Notes: generated by a model not told the origin, from the letters alone. A stretch of 64,000 nt of DNA from Hyphomicrobiales bacterium (GCA_900472295.1 UCIA01000023.1:149399-213398), one strand, 5' to 3'. Numbered from the stretch's first letter, positions 25,046 to 35,530 are shown. Made by a program: numbers and translations.

Positions 25046-26550
25046 CCCGGCTGGATTTCGCCGAGGGCAAGTCTGACGCCTTCGGCGAGATGCTCGGCAT
25101 CCACCTTGTTCTCGAACGGCACGCCGCGCAGCGCATAGTCGATCGGCGAAAACGGATCGCCTTCCTCGATGAGGGCGATCTGCCGTCGCGCCTTCTCCAT
25201 CTCGCCCAGCTGGGCATAGCACGCTGCCAGCCTGGTTCTAATCCACGGCGCCGGACGCGTCGCCAGTTCCAGCGCGTCCGCCGCCTGCCGGTATTCCCCC
25301 ATCATGTAGAGCGCCAACGCGCGGTCGAACTGGTACCAATGCGGGTGCAAGGGATCGATGCGGATGCCGCGCGCCAGCCAGGTCAGCGCCTCGAGCGGCC
25401 GGCCGCGCATGGTGAGCAGCATGCCCATCTGCTCGATGCAGTCGGCATCGTAGGGGTTGAGCTGCAGCGCGATGCGCATGTGCTGCTCGGCGGCTTCATG
25501 CTCGCGCATATAGAGCCGTATCAGTGATTGCACGCGATGCCCGGTGGGCTGGTCCGGCGACAAAGCGAGCCCCTTCTCGGAAAGATCGCGTGCATTTTCC
25601 AACACCGCCTCGCTGGCGCGGCCGAACTCTCCTTCCAAGGCCCGCACCAGAGCGAGGTAGGTATAGGCGAGGCCGTAGCCTGGATCCTTGGCGATCGCTG
25701 CCTCGAACAGAATTTCGGCGCTGCGCTGGTCTGTCTGGGCCGGATCGCGCAGCATCGCGAAGCCACGCAGCAGAAGCTCGTAAGCAGCAAGGCTGGTCAC
25801 CGGTTTGCGCGAGGCCTGTTCGAGGCCGGCATTGGTGACGCGGGTGACCAGGCGGCTGACGATCTGCTCGACGATCTCGCGCTCGATGGCGAACAGCCCG
25901 TCGCCCTGCGATTGGAACCGGTCGCCCCAGAGCTGGCGGGCGGTGGCGATATCGACGAGGCTGACGGCGACAACAACATGCTCGCCCTGGCGGCGCAGCG
26001 ACCCTTCGACCAGATAGTCGGCGCCGATGCGGGCGCGAATCTCAGGCCATTCGGAACGGCCGAAGGAAGCGAAGGAAAAGCTGGAGTTCCGCGCAAGCAC
26101 GGTCACCGTGCCGAAGCGGGCGACGCCGTTGATGAGGTCTTCGGCAAAGCCGTCGACCATCGCCTCGTCGGCCGGATCGCCGCTTTCGTTGCGGAAGCGC
26201 ACAACGGCCACCACCGGCTGCGCGCCGATCTCCGGCGCGGTCTGCGCCTCGGCGGCCAGCATGTAGCCGCGCTTGGACACGGTGCGCACCATGTCATCGC
26301 CGAGCACCTTGCGGATCTCGCGCACCGACTGGGTGAGTGAATCCTCAGTGACGTAGACGCCCGGCCACACCACATCCATCAGTTCGGACTTCGGCACGAC
26401 GCGGCCCATGTTGCGGGCAAGATGCGACAGCAGCGCGTAAGCCTTGGGACGCAGGAACAGCGGCTCGTTGACACCGCGCAGCGTGCCCATGGCGAGGTCG
26501 AGCGTGAACCCACCAAAGCGGAAAAGCTGATCGGCAGCCGTCGCTGTCAT
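25021..26550 (-). CDS. Winged-helix (CadC/OmpR-type) regulator with TPR repeats
   Basis: About 509 aa from ATG 26550 behind GGGGAGGGG. Residues 1-105 are an OmpR/CadC-type winged helix (FRFGGFTLDLAMGTLRG, LRPKAYALLSHLARN, ESLTQSVREIRKVLGDD, TVSKRGYML). The centre (about 115-250) is the TolB-like domain seen in cyclase-associated TPR regulators (VRFRNESGDPADEAMVDGFAEDL, GADYLVEGSLRRQGEHV). The C-terminal half is TPR repeats. No transmembrane helix or cyclase catalytic domain is visible, so it is probably a soluble regulator. It is divergent from the AraC-family gene. Confidence 0.85.
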   Translation of the reverse strand: MTATAADQLFRFGGFTLDLAMGTLRGVNEPLFLRPKAYALLSHLARNMGRVVPKSELMDVVWPGVYVTEDSLTQSVREIRKVLGDDMVRTVSKRGYMLAAEAQTAPEIGAQPVVAVVRFRNESGDPADEAMVDGFAEDLINGVARFGTVTVLARNSSFSFASFGRSEWPEIRARIGADYLVEGSLRRQGEHVVVAVSLVDIATARQLWGDRFQSQGDGLFAIEREIVEQIVSRLVTRVTNAGLEQASRKPVTSLAAYELLLRGFAMLRDPAQTDQRSAEILFEAAIAKDPGYGLAYTYLALVRALEGEFGRASEAVLENARDLSEKGLALSPDQPTGHRVQSLIRLYMREHEAAEQHMRIALQLNPYDADCIEQMGMLLTMRGRPLEALTWLARGIRIDPLHPHWYQFDRALALYMMGEYRQAADALELATRPAPWIRTRLAACYAQLGEMEKARRQIALIEEGDPFSPIDYALRGVPFENKVDAEHLAEGVRLALGEIQPGQSTTTTM

Positions 26551-26682
26551 CGGGACACCCCTCCCCGGATCGTGCCGTTTAGATTCCCACATCGACACGG
26601 CATGCTGCATTATTGCCCAGTGCGCAATTTCGATCAAACTGTCGGGCGGGGCGATGGGTAGTGTCAGCCCGCCGATGCGAGA

Positions 26683-27525
26683 ATGAGAGCCATGAACCCG
26701 ACGGAGAAAGCGCTGTGGTTTGTCGAAAGCCATCTGCCGGAAGCGATCTCGCTCGACGATGTCGCGCACAGCAGCGGCGTGTCGCGCTTTCATGTGACGC
26801 GGGCGTTTGGCGCCGCCACCGGCCGTTCGGTGATGGGCTATATGCGCGCCCGCCGGCTGACCGAAGCAGCGCGCAAGCTGGCCGCAGGCGCGCCCGACAT
26901 TCTCAGCCTCGCGCTCGATGCCGGCTACGCCTCGCATGAGGCTTTCACCCGCGCCTTTCGCGACCAGTTCGGCACGACGCCGGAACTGGTGCGCGCGCAA
27001 GGCAGCCTCAGCAATCTCGACCTTGTGGAGCCGATCCTGATGGACCAGTCCTTTCTCGCCTCACTGCCGCCGCCGCGCTTCGAGGCCGGCCGGCCGTTCC
27101 TCATCGCCGGCCTCGGCGTGCGCTACAGCTGCGAATCCAGCGCCGCCATCCCGATGCAATGGCAGCGCTTCGGCCCCTATATCGGCAACATTCCGGGTGA
27201 GACCGGCGACGTCGCCTATGGCGTCTGCGTCAACGGCGACGATGCCGGCAATTTCGACTACATCGCCGGTGTCGAAGTCTCGGATTTCTCCGACCTGCCG
27301 AAGGAGCTTTCCCGCGTGCGGGTGCCGGCGCAGAGATACGCGGTCTTCACCCATGCCGAGCACATCTCGACCATCCGCCGCACCGTCAACACGATCTGGA
27401 ACAAATGGCTTCCGGCCTCGGGGTACGAGATCGCGGACGGCCCGGAATTCGAACGCTACGGCCCCGAATTCGACCCGCGCAGCGGCAATGGCGGGCTGGA
27501 GATCTGGATCCCGATCAAAGCGTGA
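26683..27525 (+). CDS. AraC-family regulator with GyrI-like effector domain
   Basis: 280 aa. An N-terminal double helix-turn-helix of AraC type (ISLDDVAHSSGVSRFHVTRAF; LDAGYASHEAFTRAFRDQFG) is followed by a GyrI/BmrR-like C-terminal domain (about 115-280; AGLGVRYSC, VPAQRYAVFTHAEHI, IWNKWLPASGYEIADGPEFERYG). This is the architecture of Rob/SoxS-linked drug-sensing regulators. The ATG at 26692 is an alternative start. The target is unknown; the divergent winged-helix gene is a candidate. Confidence 0.88.
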   Translation: MRAMNPTEKALWFVESHLPEAISLDDVAHSSGVSRFHVTRAFGAATGRSVMGYMRARRLTEAARKLAAGAPDILSLALDAGYASHEAFTRAFRDQFGTTPELVRAQGSLSNLDLVEPILMDQSFLASLPPPRFEAGRPFLIAGLGVRYSCESSAAIPMQWQRFGPYIGNIPGETGDVAYGVCVNGDDAGNFDYIAGVEVSDFSDLPKELSRVRVPAQRYAVFTHAEHISTIRRTVNTIWNKWLPASGYEIADGPEFERYGPEFDPRSGNGGLEIWIPIKA

Positions 27526-27531
27526 AAGCCG

Positions 27532-28461
27532 CTACAACTCCAGGTTCCAGTTCTGACCGACGAGGTCCTTGCCGAAGGCATGGTGGCGCTCTTCGTCCAC
27601 CAGCTTGAAGCCTGCTGCCTCATAGATGTGACGGGCGGCGGTAAGGATGTCGTTGGTCCAAAGGGTCATCGTCTTATATCCCTTGGCGCGGGCGAAGCCG
27701 ATGCACTCCTCGACCAGCCGTTTGCCGATGCCGAGGCCGCGCGCCGAAGGCTCGACATAGAGCAGGCGCAGTTTTGCCACCTCGTCGGATTTGCGCACGA
27801 CGAAGACCGAGCCGACCACTTCCCCTTGAAGTTCGGCGATCCAGCTGCGCTCCCATTTGGCATCGAAGGATTTTACGAAGGCGCTGAGGATTTCGGCGAC
27901 CAGCGCCTCGTAGGTTTCGTCCCAGCCATATTCCTGCGCGTAGAGCATGCCCTGGCGCCGGACGATCCAGCCGATATCGCCAACCTGCAAAGGCCGCAGC
28001 ATGTAGGGGACCTTGGACTCGGCGCCCTCATCCAGGAGCTGCTGCACCGTCTGCATCGCCTTGACCAGCCGGTCCTGTTCGGCCGCCGGAAGCCGCTCCA
28101 GCAAGGCCGCGACCTGGTCGTGCGAACCCCGGTTCAGCGGCGCGAAAGCCTGCCGCCCCGCCGGCGTCAGCGTGATCGACGACTGCCGCGCATCCGATGC
28201 CAGCGCCGTTCGCGAAATCAGCTGCAGGTGCTCGAACTTCTTCAGGAGCCTGCTGACATAGCCGGCATCGAGGCCGAGATCGCGGATGAGATCGCTGGCG
28301 GTCAGGCCATCGCGATGCGCCAGTTCATAGAGCACCCGCGCCTCGGTCAGCGAGAAGGCGCTTTTCAGCAGGCCTTCGTCGAGCAGGCCGATCTGGCGGG
28401 TGTAGAAGCGGTTGAAGGCCCGCACCGCGTCGATGCGTTCCTTGCCGGGATGGATCGTCAT
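27532..28461 (-). CDS. MarR-GNAT fusion protein
   Basis: About 309 aa from ATG 28461 behind AGGAG. Residues 1-145 are a MarR winged helix (ALFE-like LTEARVLYELAHRDGLTASDLIRDLGLDAGYVSRLLKKFE split across helices). Residues about 155-309 are a GNAT acetyltransferase (YVEPSARGLGIGKRLVEECIGFARAKGY carrying the acetyl-CoA loop, then LWTNDILTAARHIYEAAGF). Such fusions are widespread in bacteria; the regulator half may control the acetyltransferase or respond to its substrate. It converges tightly on the AraC-like gene (6-base gap). Confidence 0.9.
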   Translation of the reverse strand: MTIHPGKERIDAVRAFNRFYTRQIGLLDEGLLKSAFSLTEARVLYELAHRDGLTASDLIRDLGLDAGYVSRLLKKFEHLQLISRTALASDARQSSITLTPAGRQAFAPLNRGSHDQVAALLERLPAAEQDRLVKAMQTVQQLLDEGAESKVPYMLRPLQVGDIGWIVRRQGMLYAQEYGWDETYEALVAEILSAFVKSFDAKWERSWIAELQGEVVGSVFVVRKSDEVAKLRLLYVEPSARGLGIGKRLVEECIGFARAKGYKTMTLWTNDILTAARHIYEAAGFKLVDEERHHAFGKDLVGQNWNLEL

Positions 28462-28555
28462 GGCATTCTCCTGCCCCAGGACGATCAATCATTTATTTGA
28501 CTAAGTCAACTATGTGCCTAAGTCTTCACGCCATCGTGTCTCGAATGCCTTTCCG

Positions 28556-29740
28556 TCAGGCAATGGCGCGGCGCCGCGCGATCAGGACGAACAGGCCGAG
28601 CAGCACGACGCTGGCCGCCGCACTGACGGCGGCAAATTCCGGCACCGGCCGAAAATCCGCGCCGTCGATGAGCAGCGACGCCGCGATCGGTCCGATGGCC
28701 AGGCCGAAGAGCTGGGCCGCGGGCACCAGAAGCACGGCCGTGCGCGTCTCGTCAGCCGTGATCGCCAGGCGGATCTGATAGGGCACGATGAACAGAAGAA
28801 TGAAGCCCATGACCAGGGAGGCCGCCCAGAAAATCCCCAGGCCAGGGCTGCTGGCGAGCACCGCGGAACAGGCGAAGGCGACGACGCCGATCGCCGCTAT
28901 AGCGAAGCGGTAGTCGATGCGCGCCTCGAAGACGGTTGCCGTCAGCGCGCCCAGGACCTGGACCGCGAGGCTGGCGGAAACGATCAGGCCGACGGTGCGC
29001 CCGTCAATGCCATATTGCGCGCCGAGCGGCTCGAGAAAGGCCCAGACCGATCCAAAAAACATGAAGTAGCAGAAGACGCACAAAAGAGCGGTGATCGAAG
29101 GCACGGTCAGCACATTGCCGAAATTCTCCTCCTTCGGCAGTTCGGCATAGTTGTCCGGGACGATGAAGGCGACTGCGACCGAAGCGACGCAGACGACGGC
29201 AAGGACAATGAAGCCGCCAGCCGACCCGGCCGCCGGGATGACGTAAAGCGCCAGCAAGAGCGCCAGCGCACATTGCGCCAGGGTCTGGAGGGTGACGAAG
29301 AAGCCGCCGATGCGCTCGGCGCGGCGCGAACGGGCAATCAGCTCGGTGGCGACCGCCACCAGCCCGCCTTCGGCTAGGCCGGCGACAGTGCGCGCGGCAA
29401 TCAGCGACGTCGAGGTCAGCGCATGGGCGGTCGCATAGTTTGCCACCGCCAGCAGGATCAAAAGGATGGCACTTTTCCAGCGCATATTGTGGGCGGACAG
29501 CAGCATCGCGATGACCGCCGAGCCTATGCCGATCGCAATCATTTCTGCCGTAGCGACCAGAGCGAGTTCGTCGCCGCTGACATGCCCTTCCGTATAGAGC
29601 GCGCCAAGCAGCAACGGCTGCAGCCCTAGGATAAGCAGGCCGACCGACCCGATCCACAATGCCGAGGCAAGCTGCGCACCGGTCGGGTTGCCGACCAGCC
29701 AATCGCCGTTGCCGGCATCGACCTTACCAGTTGAAGTCAC
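28556..29740 (-). CDS. Major facilitator superfamily transporter
   Basis: About 394 aa from a GTG at 29740 behind GGGAGG; the open frame extends 19 codons upstream without a site. About twelve hydrophobic helices with a short charged loop in the middle (VPDNYAELPKEENFGN). Helix-end motifs are weak (ARTVAGLAEGGLVAVATELIARSRRAERIGG is the best MFS-like segment). The substrate is unknown. Divergent from a TetR gene with a palindromic operator candidate between, so it is probably TetR-repressed efflux. Confidence 0.85.
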   Translation of the reverse strand: MTSTGKVDAGNGDWLVGNPTGAQLASALWIGSVGLLILGLQPLLLGALYTEGHVSGDELALVATAEMIAIGIGSAVIAMLLSAHNMRWKSAILLILLAVANYATAHALTSTSLIAARTVAGLAEGGLVAVATELIARSRRAERIGGFFVTLQTLAQCALALLLALYVIPAAGSAGGFIVLAVVCVASVAVAFIVPDNYAELPKEENFGNVLTVPSITALLCVFCYFMFFGSVWAFLEPLGAQYGIDGRTVGLIVSASLAVQVLGALTATVFEARIDYRFAIAAIGVVAFACSAVLASSPGLGIFWAASLVMGFILLFIVPYQIRLAITADETRTAVLLVPAAQLFGLAIGPIAASLLIDGADFRPVPEFAAVSAAASVVLLGLFVLIARRRAIA

Positions 29741-29779
29741 CAGGCGCCTCCCAACGTCCCTTGCCCAACGGCAAAAAAA

Positions 29780-29794
29780 CTGACAATCTGTCAG
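29780..29794. promoter_or_regulatory. Operator candidate between MFS and TetR genes
   Basis: CTGACA-ATC-TGTCAG, a perfect six-base inverted repeat 40 bases upstream of the MFS start and about 90 bases upstream of the TetR start. Its position and size suit a TetR-family dimer repressing both divergent genes. Confidence 0.55.
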
Positions 29795-29884
29795 CATTTA
29801 GAAACTGATACTCGATCATATTCGTTTGTCAATCACTAGTAAGGCTTGGGATTGATTGGTTCTGGTGGTCGAGAGGGTGGCGGG

Positions 29885-30511
29885 ATGAAGGAAGCGATGA
29901 GAACGGCGACCGAGCCCAGGCGAAGGCCAAAGCAGGAGCGCAGCCGCGAGCGCATCGACGCCATCCTGTCGACGACGATGCGGCTGATCGGCGAAAAGGG
30001 TATCGATGCCGTCACCATGAAGGAGGTGGGGGCTCAGGCCGGCGGGCCGATCGCCACCGTCTATCACTACTTCCCCAACAAGTCGGCGATCCTGGCGATG
30101 CTCTACGAGCGCTTCTCCGAAGTGAGCCGCGCCCGGCTTGCCGCAATCGTTGCCGACATTGGCGGGCTGGACGACGTCATTGCCGCCGCCGACCGGCTGC
30201 TCGACGATTACTATGAACGTGTCGCCGGCGACCCGGCCATCCAGGACCTGCAGAACGCCATCCAGGCCGACAAGGCGCTGCAGAATCTCGACATCGCCGA
30301 AACCCGGCGCCAGGCGACGATGTTCTGCGACCATGTCGGCCCCTTTCTCGCGCCGGAGCGACGCGATGAGTTCGGCCGTATGGTTTTCCTGATCTTCCAG
30401 CTGGCCGGCGGCGTCGTGCGCATGGCGCTGACCCAGGACGAAACCGAGAGCCGCCATACGATCGAGGACTACCGGTCGATCATCCATACGCAGCTGGGGC
30501 TGTTTTTGTAG
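29885..30511 (+). CDS. TetR/AcrR-family transcriptional regulator
   Basis: About 208 aa. I chose the ATG at 29885, close to a GAGAGGGTGGCGGG stretch, over one 39 bases upstream. The N-terminal helix-turn-helix is typical (RIDAILSTTMRLIGEKGIDAVTMKEVGAQAGGPIATVYHYFPNKSAILAMLYERF, in pieces over residues 22-75). The C-terminal half would bind the inducer. It is divergent from the MFS gene, which is the likely target. Confidence 0.9.
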   Translation: MKEAMRTATEPRRRPKQERSRERIDAILSTTMRLIGEKGIDAVTMKEVGAQAGGPIATVYHYFPNKSAILAMLYERFSEVSRARLAAIVADIGGLDDVIAAADRLLDDYYERVAGDPAIQDLQNAIQADKALQNLDIAETRRQATMFCDHVGPFLAPERRDEFGRMVFLIFQLAGGVVRMALTQDETESRHTIEDYRSIIHTQLGLFL

Positions 30512-30576
30512 CGCGGAGTCTGTCAAACCGCTCCCGTCCCTGCTCCCGTGCATGACGGCGCAGTCCAGCGGCCGGC

Positions 30577-31428
30577 CTATCGCGTCCCGCGCATAATACC
30601 CTCGAAACCGTCGGCCAGATGGGCAGCGCCGGCGGCGAACATCTTCACCAGATTTTTGGGTCGGCCAGGCGTCTTGTTGGCGTCGAGCAGGATGGCCCTG
30701 CCCTCATGCATGACGAAATCGAATTTTCCGTAGTCGAAGCCGAGTTCGCGGCGCCGCTCGCGCATTTCGTCGGGAACAGGGACGGGCTCGCGTCGGATCG
30801 TTTCGGATGCCTTGACCAGGCTGTTTGGCGAGACGTAGCGGGTGCAACGCTCGCGCTCGCCGCAAAACACCCAGAACCGCATCGCGAAGCCATCGGGCTC
30901 CCGTTCGGGAATGAACTTTTCCACGACCAGATCGTCGTGCCCGAAGACGCCATCCGGGACGTCGCCAAGCGACCCGTAGACCTGATAGGGCTGCAGGATC
31001 GGCATATCAGGAAAAGGCGGCTGCTTGCCCGCACGTCTGGATCGCCGGTTGAGGAACGTCTCCGGAATACCCTGATTGTTGAGATTGGTCTTGACGATGA
31101 CTGGTCCCTGCCAGGCGTCGCCGTCCGTTACCAACGCGCCGCTGACCCGTCGCTTGGAGATATCGGCTGTTGCGAGATTGAGACAGAATGGAAAGCCCCT
31201 GGCATAGTCGAGATAGTCTGCCGGCGTGACCGTCGCATCGACATGCAGAACCGCTATGTCGGCACTGTGCGCCATGGCCGGGCCTTGCTGAACCCGGACC
31301 GAATGGCCGCGCCTTTTCAGTTCTTCGAGAACATCGAAAAGCATGTAGGGGCTCGACCTGCGCAGCAAGACGTTGCGGCCGCTCTGGAACCGATCGTGTT
31401 CATGCGTTACGACAACAATACGTGCCAC
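30577..31428 (-). CDS. ATP-grasp family protein, RimK-like
   Basis: 283 aa from a GTG at 31428 with AAGGCAG nearby. The central and C-terminal parts show an ATP-grasp fold: GPVIVKTNLNNQG (nucleotide-binding Lys), DDLVVEKFIPERE, and FDFVMHEGRAILLDANKTPG, which supplies the acidic/Asn magnesium ligands. The N-terminus (VVTHEHDRFQ, LLRRSSPYMLFDVLEELKRRGH) is a small Rossmann-like domain. ATP-grasp ligases join a carboxylate to an amine; the substrate is unknown. A methyltransferase gene is divergent 84 bases away. No small precursor-peptide gene was seen. Confidence 0.75.
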   Translation of the reverse strand: MARIVVVTHEHDRFQSGRNVLLRRSSPYMLFDVLEELKRRGHSVRVQQGPAMAHSADIAVLHVDATVTPADYLDYARGFPFCLNLATADISKRRVSGALVTDGDAWQGPVIVKTNLNNQGIPETFLNRRSRRAGKQPPFPDMPILQPYQVYGSLGDVPDGVFGHDDLVVEKFIPEREPDGFAMRFWVFCGERERCTRYVSPNSLVKASETIRREPVPVPDEMRERRRELGFDYGKFDFVMHEGRAILLDANKTPGRPKNLVKMFAAGAAHLADGFEGIMRGTR

Positions 31429-31512
31429 AGACTGCCTTTTGATTTCTCACAGTTTTCTATTAAGCGGCTGTGAGCACCAAAAGCCAGAAGTCACGGACTC
31501 TGCAAAGGCAGC

Positions 31513-32310
31513 ATGACAGATCATTGGGACAATTATCACCGTCACTGGAGGCTTCTCGACGCGCCGCTTTGGCCGACGCCGGAAACCGTCGATGTATTCG
31601 AACGCGAACTTGATCTGGCGAACGCCGACATCCTGCTTCTGGGCGTGACGCCGGAACTCGCCGTGCTCGGCAGATCGATGCTGGCAATCGACCAATCGGC
31701 GACGATGATTTCGGGCGTCTGGGCCGGCGACAATGCCTCGCGCAGGGCTATGGCGGGAAACTGGCTGGATTTGCCCGTTGCCAGTGCCGGCACCGAGGCC
31801 GTCATTGGCGATGGCTGTCTGTCGGCCGTCGCCTCGAAGTCGGCACGCAATCGCCTGCATGGCGAAATCGCCAGGGTGCTGAAGCCCGGCGGGCGGGCCG
31901 CGATCCGCGTTTTCGCCGCCCCGGAAACGACCGAGGACATGGCTGAAATCGAAGCCCAGGTGCTGGCCGGCGCAATCGAGAATTTCCACGCGCTCAAATG
32001 GCGGATCGCCATGGCGTGCACCGCGGACGGCCAGGATTTCGCGATCAAGGTGCAGGCGATCCGCGACACGTTCGACAGACTGTTCCCCGACCGCGAGGCG
32101 CTTGCCGCGCGGACGGGATGGAGCATCGCTTCGATCAACACAATCGACGTCTACGCAGGCTCCGACACAAGCTACAGCTTCGCGACGCTGGCCGTTCTGG
32201 TCGACGAGGCGAACGGCTGGTTCGATGAAGTACGCGTCGTGCCGAGCGGCTCCTATCCGCTGGCGGAGCGATGCCCGTTGCTGGTGCTTCGATCGCCGAG
32301 GCGCTTGTAG
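31513..32310 (+). CDS. SAM-dependent methyltransferase-like protein
   Basis: 265 aa. It begins MTDHWDNYHRHWRLLDAPLWPTPETV and has a Rossmann-like core: ADILLLGVTPELAVLG (SAM-binding loop, atypical with GVTPE rather than GxGxG), MLAIDQSATMI (acidic residue binding ribose), AVIGDGCLSAV and RVLKPGGRAAIRVF (the usual strand-4/5 motif). It resembles class I methyltransferases. The substrate is unknown. It is divergent from the ATP-grasp gene and may function with it, though only adjacency supports that. Confidence 0.75.
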   Translation: MTDHWDNYHRHWRLLDAPLWPTPETVDVFERELDLANADILLLGVTPELAVLGRSMLAIDQSATMISGVWAGDNASRRAMAGNWLDLPVASAGTEAVIGDGCLSAVASKSARNRLHGEIARVLKPGGRAAIRVFAAPETTEDMAEIEAQVLAGAIENFHALKWRIAMACTADGQDFAIKVQAIRDTFDRLFPDREALAARTGWSIASINTIDVYAGSDTSYSFATLAVLVDEANGWFDEVRVVPSGSYPLAERCPLLVLRSPRRL

Positions 32311-32460
32311 GATTTTTGCAGGGGCGCTGTGCCGGATGGCAATCGGTTGGCTCCGATCAACAGGACAGCATTCGAGCGGCAGTTCGGGCGGCAACCCTTA
32401 TTTTGCGGAACCGCGCGGCTGAGTTGGAATAATTTCCCGTGATTGCCCCTTCCCGCGCGC

Positions 32461-32492
32461 CTTGACTCTCGCAAGCCACGCGCCTATTTCAG
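32461..32492 (+). promoter_or_regulatory. Heat-shock-type promoter of groESL
   Basis: CTTGACT at 32461-32467, an 18-base spacer from CTTG, then CCTATTTCAG at 32483-32492. This fits the alphaproteobacterial sigma-32 pattern as I recall it (CTTG and CYTATNTNNG). The TTGACT element would also serve a housekeeping sigma factor. Transcription would start inside or just before the CIRCE element. Confidence 0.7.
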
Positions 32493-32499
32493 CGCCACG

Positions 32500-32526
32500 T
32501 TAGCACTCGCCATTGGTGAGTGCTAA
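32500..32526. promoter_or_regulatory. CIRCE operator (HrcA binding site)
   Basis: TTAGCACTC, nine bases, GAGTGCTAA: an exact match to the CIRCE inverted repeat. It is 61 bases upstream of groES and would be bound by the HrcA repressor, which is not encoded in this window. Confidence 0.97.
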
Positions 32527-32587
32527 CTCAACTCCGGCTCCGCCGGATCGAGGAACTATTCTCACCGTTCTCATCGAGGAAGAAAAA

Positions 32588-32884
32588 ATGGCAAAGTCGA
32601 AGTTCCGCCCGCTTCATGACCGCGTGGTCGTACGCCGGGTCGAATCCGAATCCAAGACCGCCGGCGGGATCATCATCCCGGATACGGCAAAGGAAAAGCC
32701 GCAGGAAGGCGAGATCATCGCCGTCGGTTCCGGCGCTCGCGACGAAGCTGGCAAGCTGGTTCCCCTGGACGTCAAGGCTGGCGACCGCATCCTGTTCGGC
32801 AAGTGGTCGGGCACCGAAGTCAAGCTCAATGGCGAAGACCTTCTGATCATGAAGGAATCCGACATTATGGGCATCATCGGCTGA
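32588..32884 (+). CDS. groES: Co-chaperonin GroES
   Basis: 98 aa from ATG 32588 behind GAGGAAGAA. Full-length Hsp10: FRPLHDRVVVRRVESE, GGIIIPDTAKEKPQ (mobile loop), GEIIAVGSGARD, DRILFGKWSGTEV and the C-terminal ESDIMGII. It caps the GroEL ring during ATP-driven folding in the cytoplasm. It is first in the groES-groEL operon, with CIRCE and a heat-shock promoter upstream. Confidence 0.98.
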   Translation: MAKSKFRPLHDRVVVRRVESESKTAGGIIIPDTAKEKPQEGEIIAVGSGARDEAGKLVPLDVKAGDRILFGKWSGTEVKLNGEDLLIMKESDIMGIIG

Positions 32885-32946
32885 TTATCGGCCTCCTCAT
32901 CAACTGAATTTTCGGGCTCTTCCCGAGCCCCTGCCAGGAGCTAAAA

Positions 32947-34602
<1,656 letters not shown>

Positions 34603-34631
34603 TCCACGCTTCCATCTGCTTTCAGATACCG

Positions 34632-34659
34632 AAAGGGCGGCAGCGATGCCGCCCTTTTT
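34632..34659 (+). terminator. groESL terminator
   Basis: Ten-base perfect stem AAAGGGCGGC / GCCGCCCTTT with a six-base loop, running into TTTTT, 30 bases after the groEL stop codon. Confidence 0.9.
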
Positions 34660-34895
34660 GGTTGTTCACGTCAGTGTTCATTCCGTGCCCGGCGCCGACG
34701 TTCCCAGCCCGCTTGCAGGGAAATTGCGAACAGGGGCCAATGTGTTGCAAAGGGCAAAATTCAGCGCCGCCGCAGCCAACAACCTGCAACTACAAAGTTA
34801 GTAAAATAGATTATTTTACAAACATCTACATCCAATATTTAATATATTATTTATTTGCTCCCATGAGAATGGCTTCAATTGATATGGGGGCATCG

Positions 34896-35459
34896 ATGAA
34901 CCTTCTGTTTGGATTTTCCGGACGAGTCGGGCGCGGAGGATGGTGGCTGGGCCAGTTGGCGATCGTCCTCTTATGGGTATTGGTCATCGCAATATTTGCC
35001 CTTTTTGCAAAGATCGCCGACCCTTCCGTGGCTCACAGGCCAGGAGAACTTTCTCAGGGCGGGGTCAGCGTGGCCGTAGCGTTGTTTGCAGGCATTATCC
35101 TATCTTGCTGGATAAATTTTGCCACGACAATCAAGCGCTACCATGACCGAGACAAATCAGGTGCATGGTGTCTGATGTTATTTGTGCCCTTTATCGGTGG
35201 AATTTGGGTGCTCATCGAGTGCGGCTTTTTGCGTGGCTCACCGGGTGGAAATGGATATGGGCCGGCCGGAGGCGAAATCAGTGAGCGCGAGATATACGAG
35301 ACATTCGGCGAAATCGACGAAAAGATCGCTCGCATGAAGGCCGAGCGCTCAGGTCAACGACCAGCCGTTTCAACGGTTTCGGCTTCGCGCGAGCCGTCCG
35401 CGAGTGCGCCCGTAAGGCGACCCGCGGCCCCAACCGGCTTTGGCCGGCGCGGTCTGTAA
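34896..35459 (+). CDS. DUF805 family membrane protein
   Basis: About 187 aa from ATG 34896, preceded by GGGGG. It opens with NLLFGFSGRVGRGGWWLGQ, the standard DUF805 entry, followed by three to four hydrophobic helices and the family motif RYHDRDKSGAWCLML. The C-terminal 60 residues are a soluble Ser/Ala/Pro-rich tail, longer than in many members. The 5' flank (34795-34870) is strikingly AT-rich and codon use is less GC-biased than in groEL, suggesting separate origin. It lies between groEL and a duplicated groEL tail. Function of the family is unknown. Confidence 0.85.
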   Translation: MNLLFGFSGRVGRGGWWLGQLAIVLLWVLVIAIFALFAKIADPSVAHRPGELSQGGVSVAVALFAGIILSCWINFATTIKRYHDRDKSGAWCLMLFVPFIGGIWVLIECGFLRGSPGGNGYGPAGGEISEREIYETFGEIDEKIARMKAERSGQRPAVSTVSASREPSASAPVRRPAAPTGFGRRGL

Positions 35460-35465
35460 AGACAG

Positions 35466-35508
35466 CGATCACGACATGGGCGGCGGCATGGGCGGGATGG
35501 ATTCATAA
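35466..35508 (+). pseudogene. Remnant of a groEL 3' end
   Basis: The sequence reads DHDMGGGMGGMDS then TAA, i.e. the terminal Gly/Met repeat and last residues of GroEL, followed by TAATCC as after the real groEL gene and then by a different strong terminator. The upstream groEL ends GGMDF, so this piece comes from a non-identical groEL copy. It has no start codon context of its own. Confidence 0.7.
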
Positions 35509-35530
35509 TCCGGTCGATCTCGCTGAACTT

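Noticed and set aside
31447..32394. 315-codon minus-strand open frame opposite the methyltransferase gene
   Set aside because: Arg/His-rich translation with no motif; the plus-strand gene has Rossmann-type motifs.
30512..32400. RiPP biosynthetic cluster around the ATP-grasp gene
   Set aside because: No precursor peptide, protease or exporter is present and the methyltransferase is generic.
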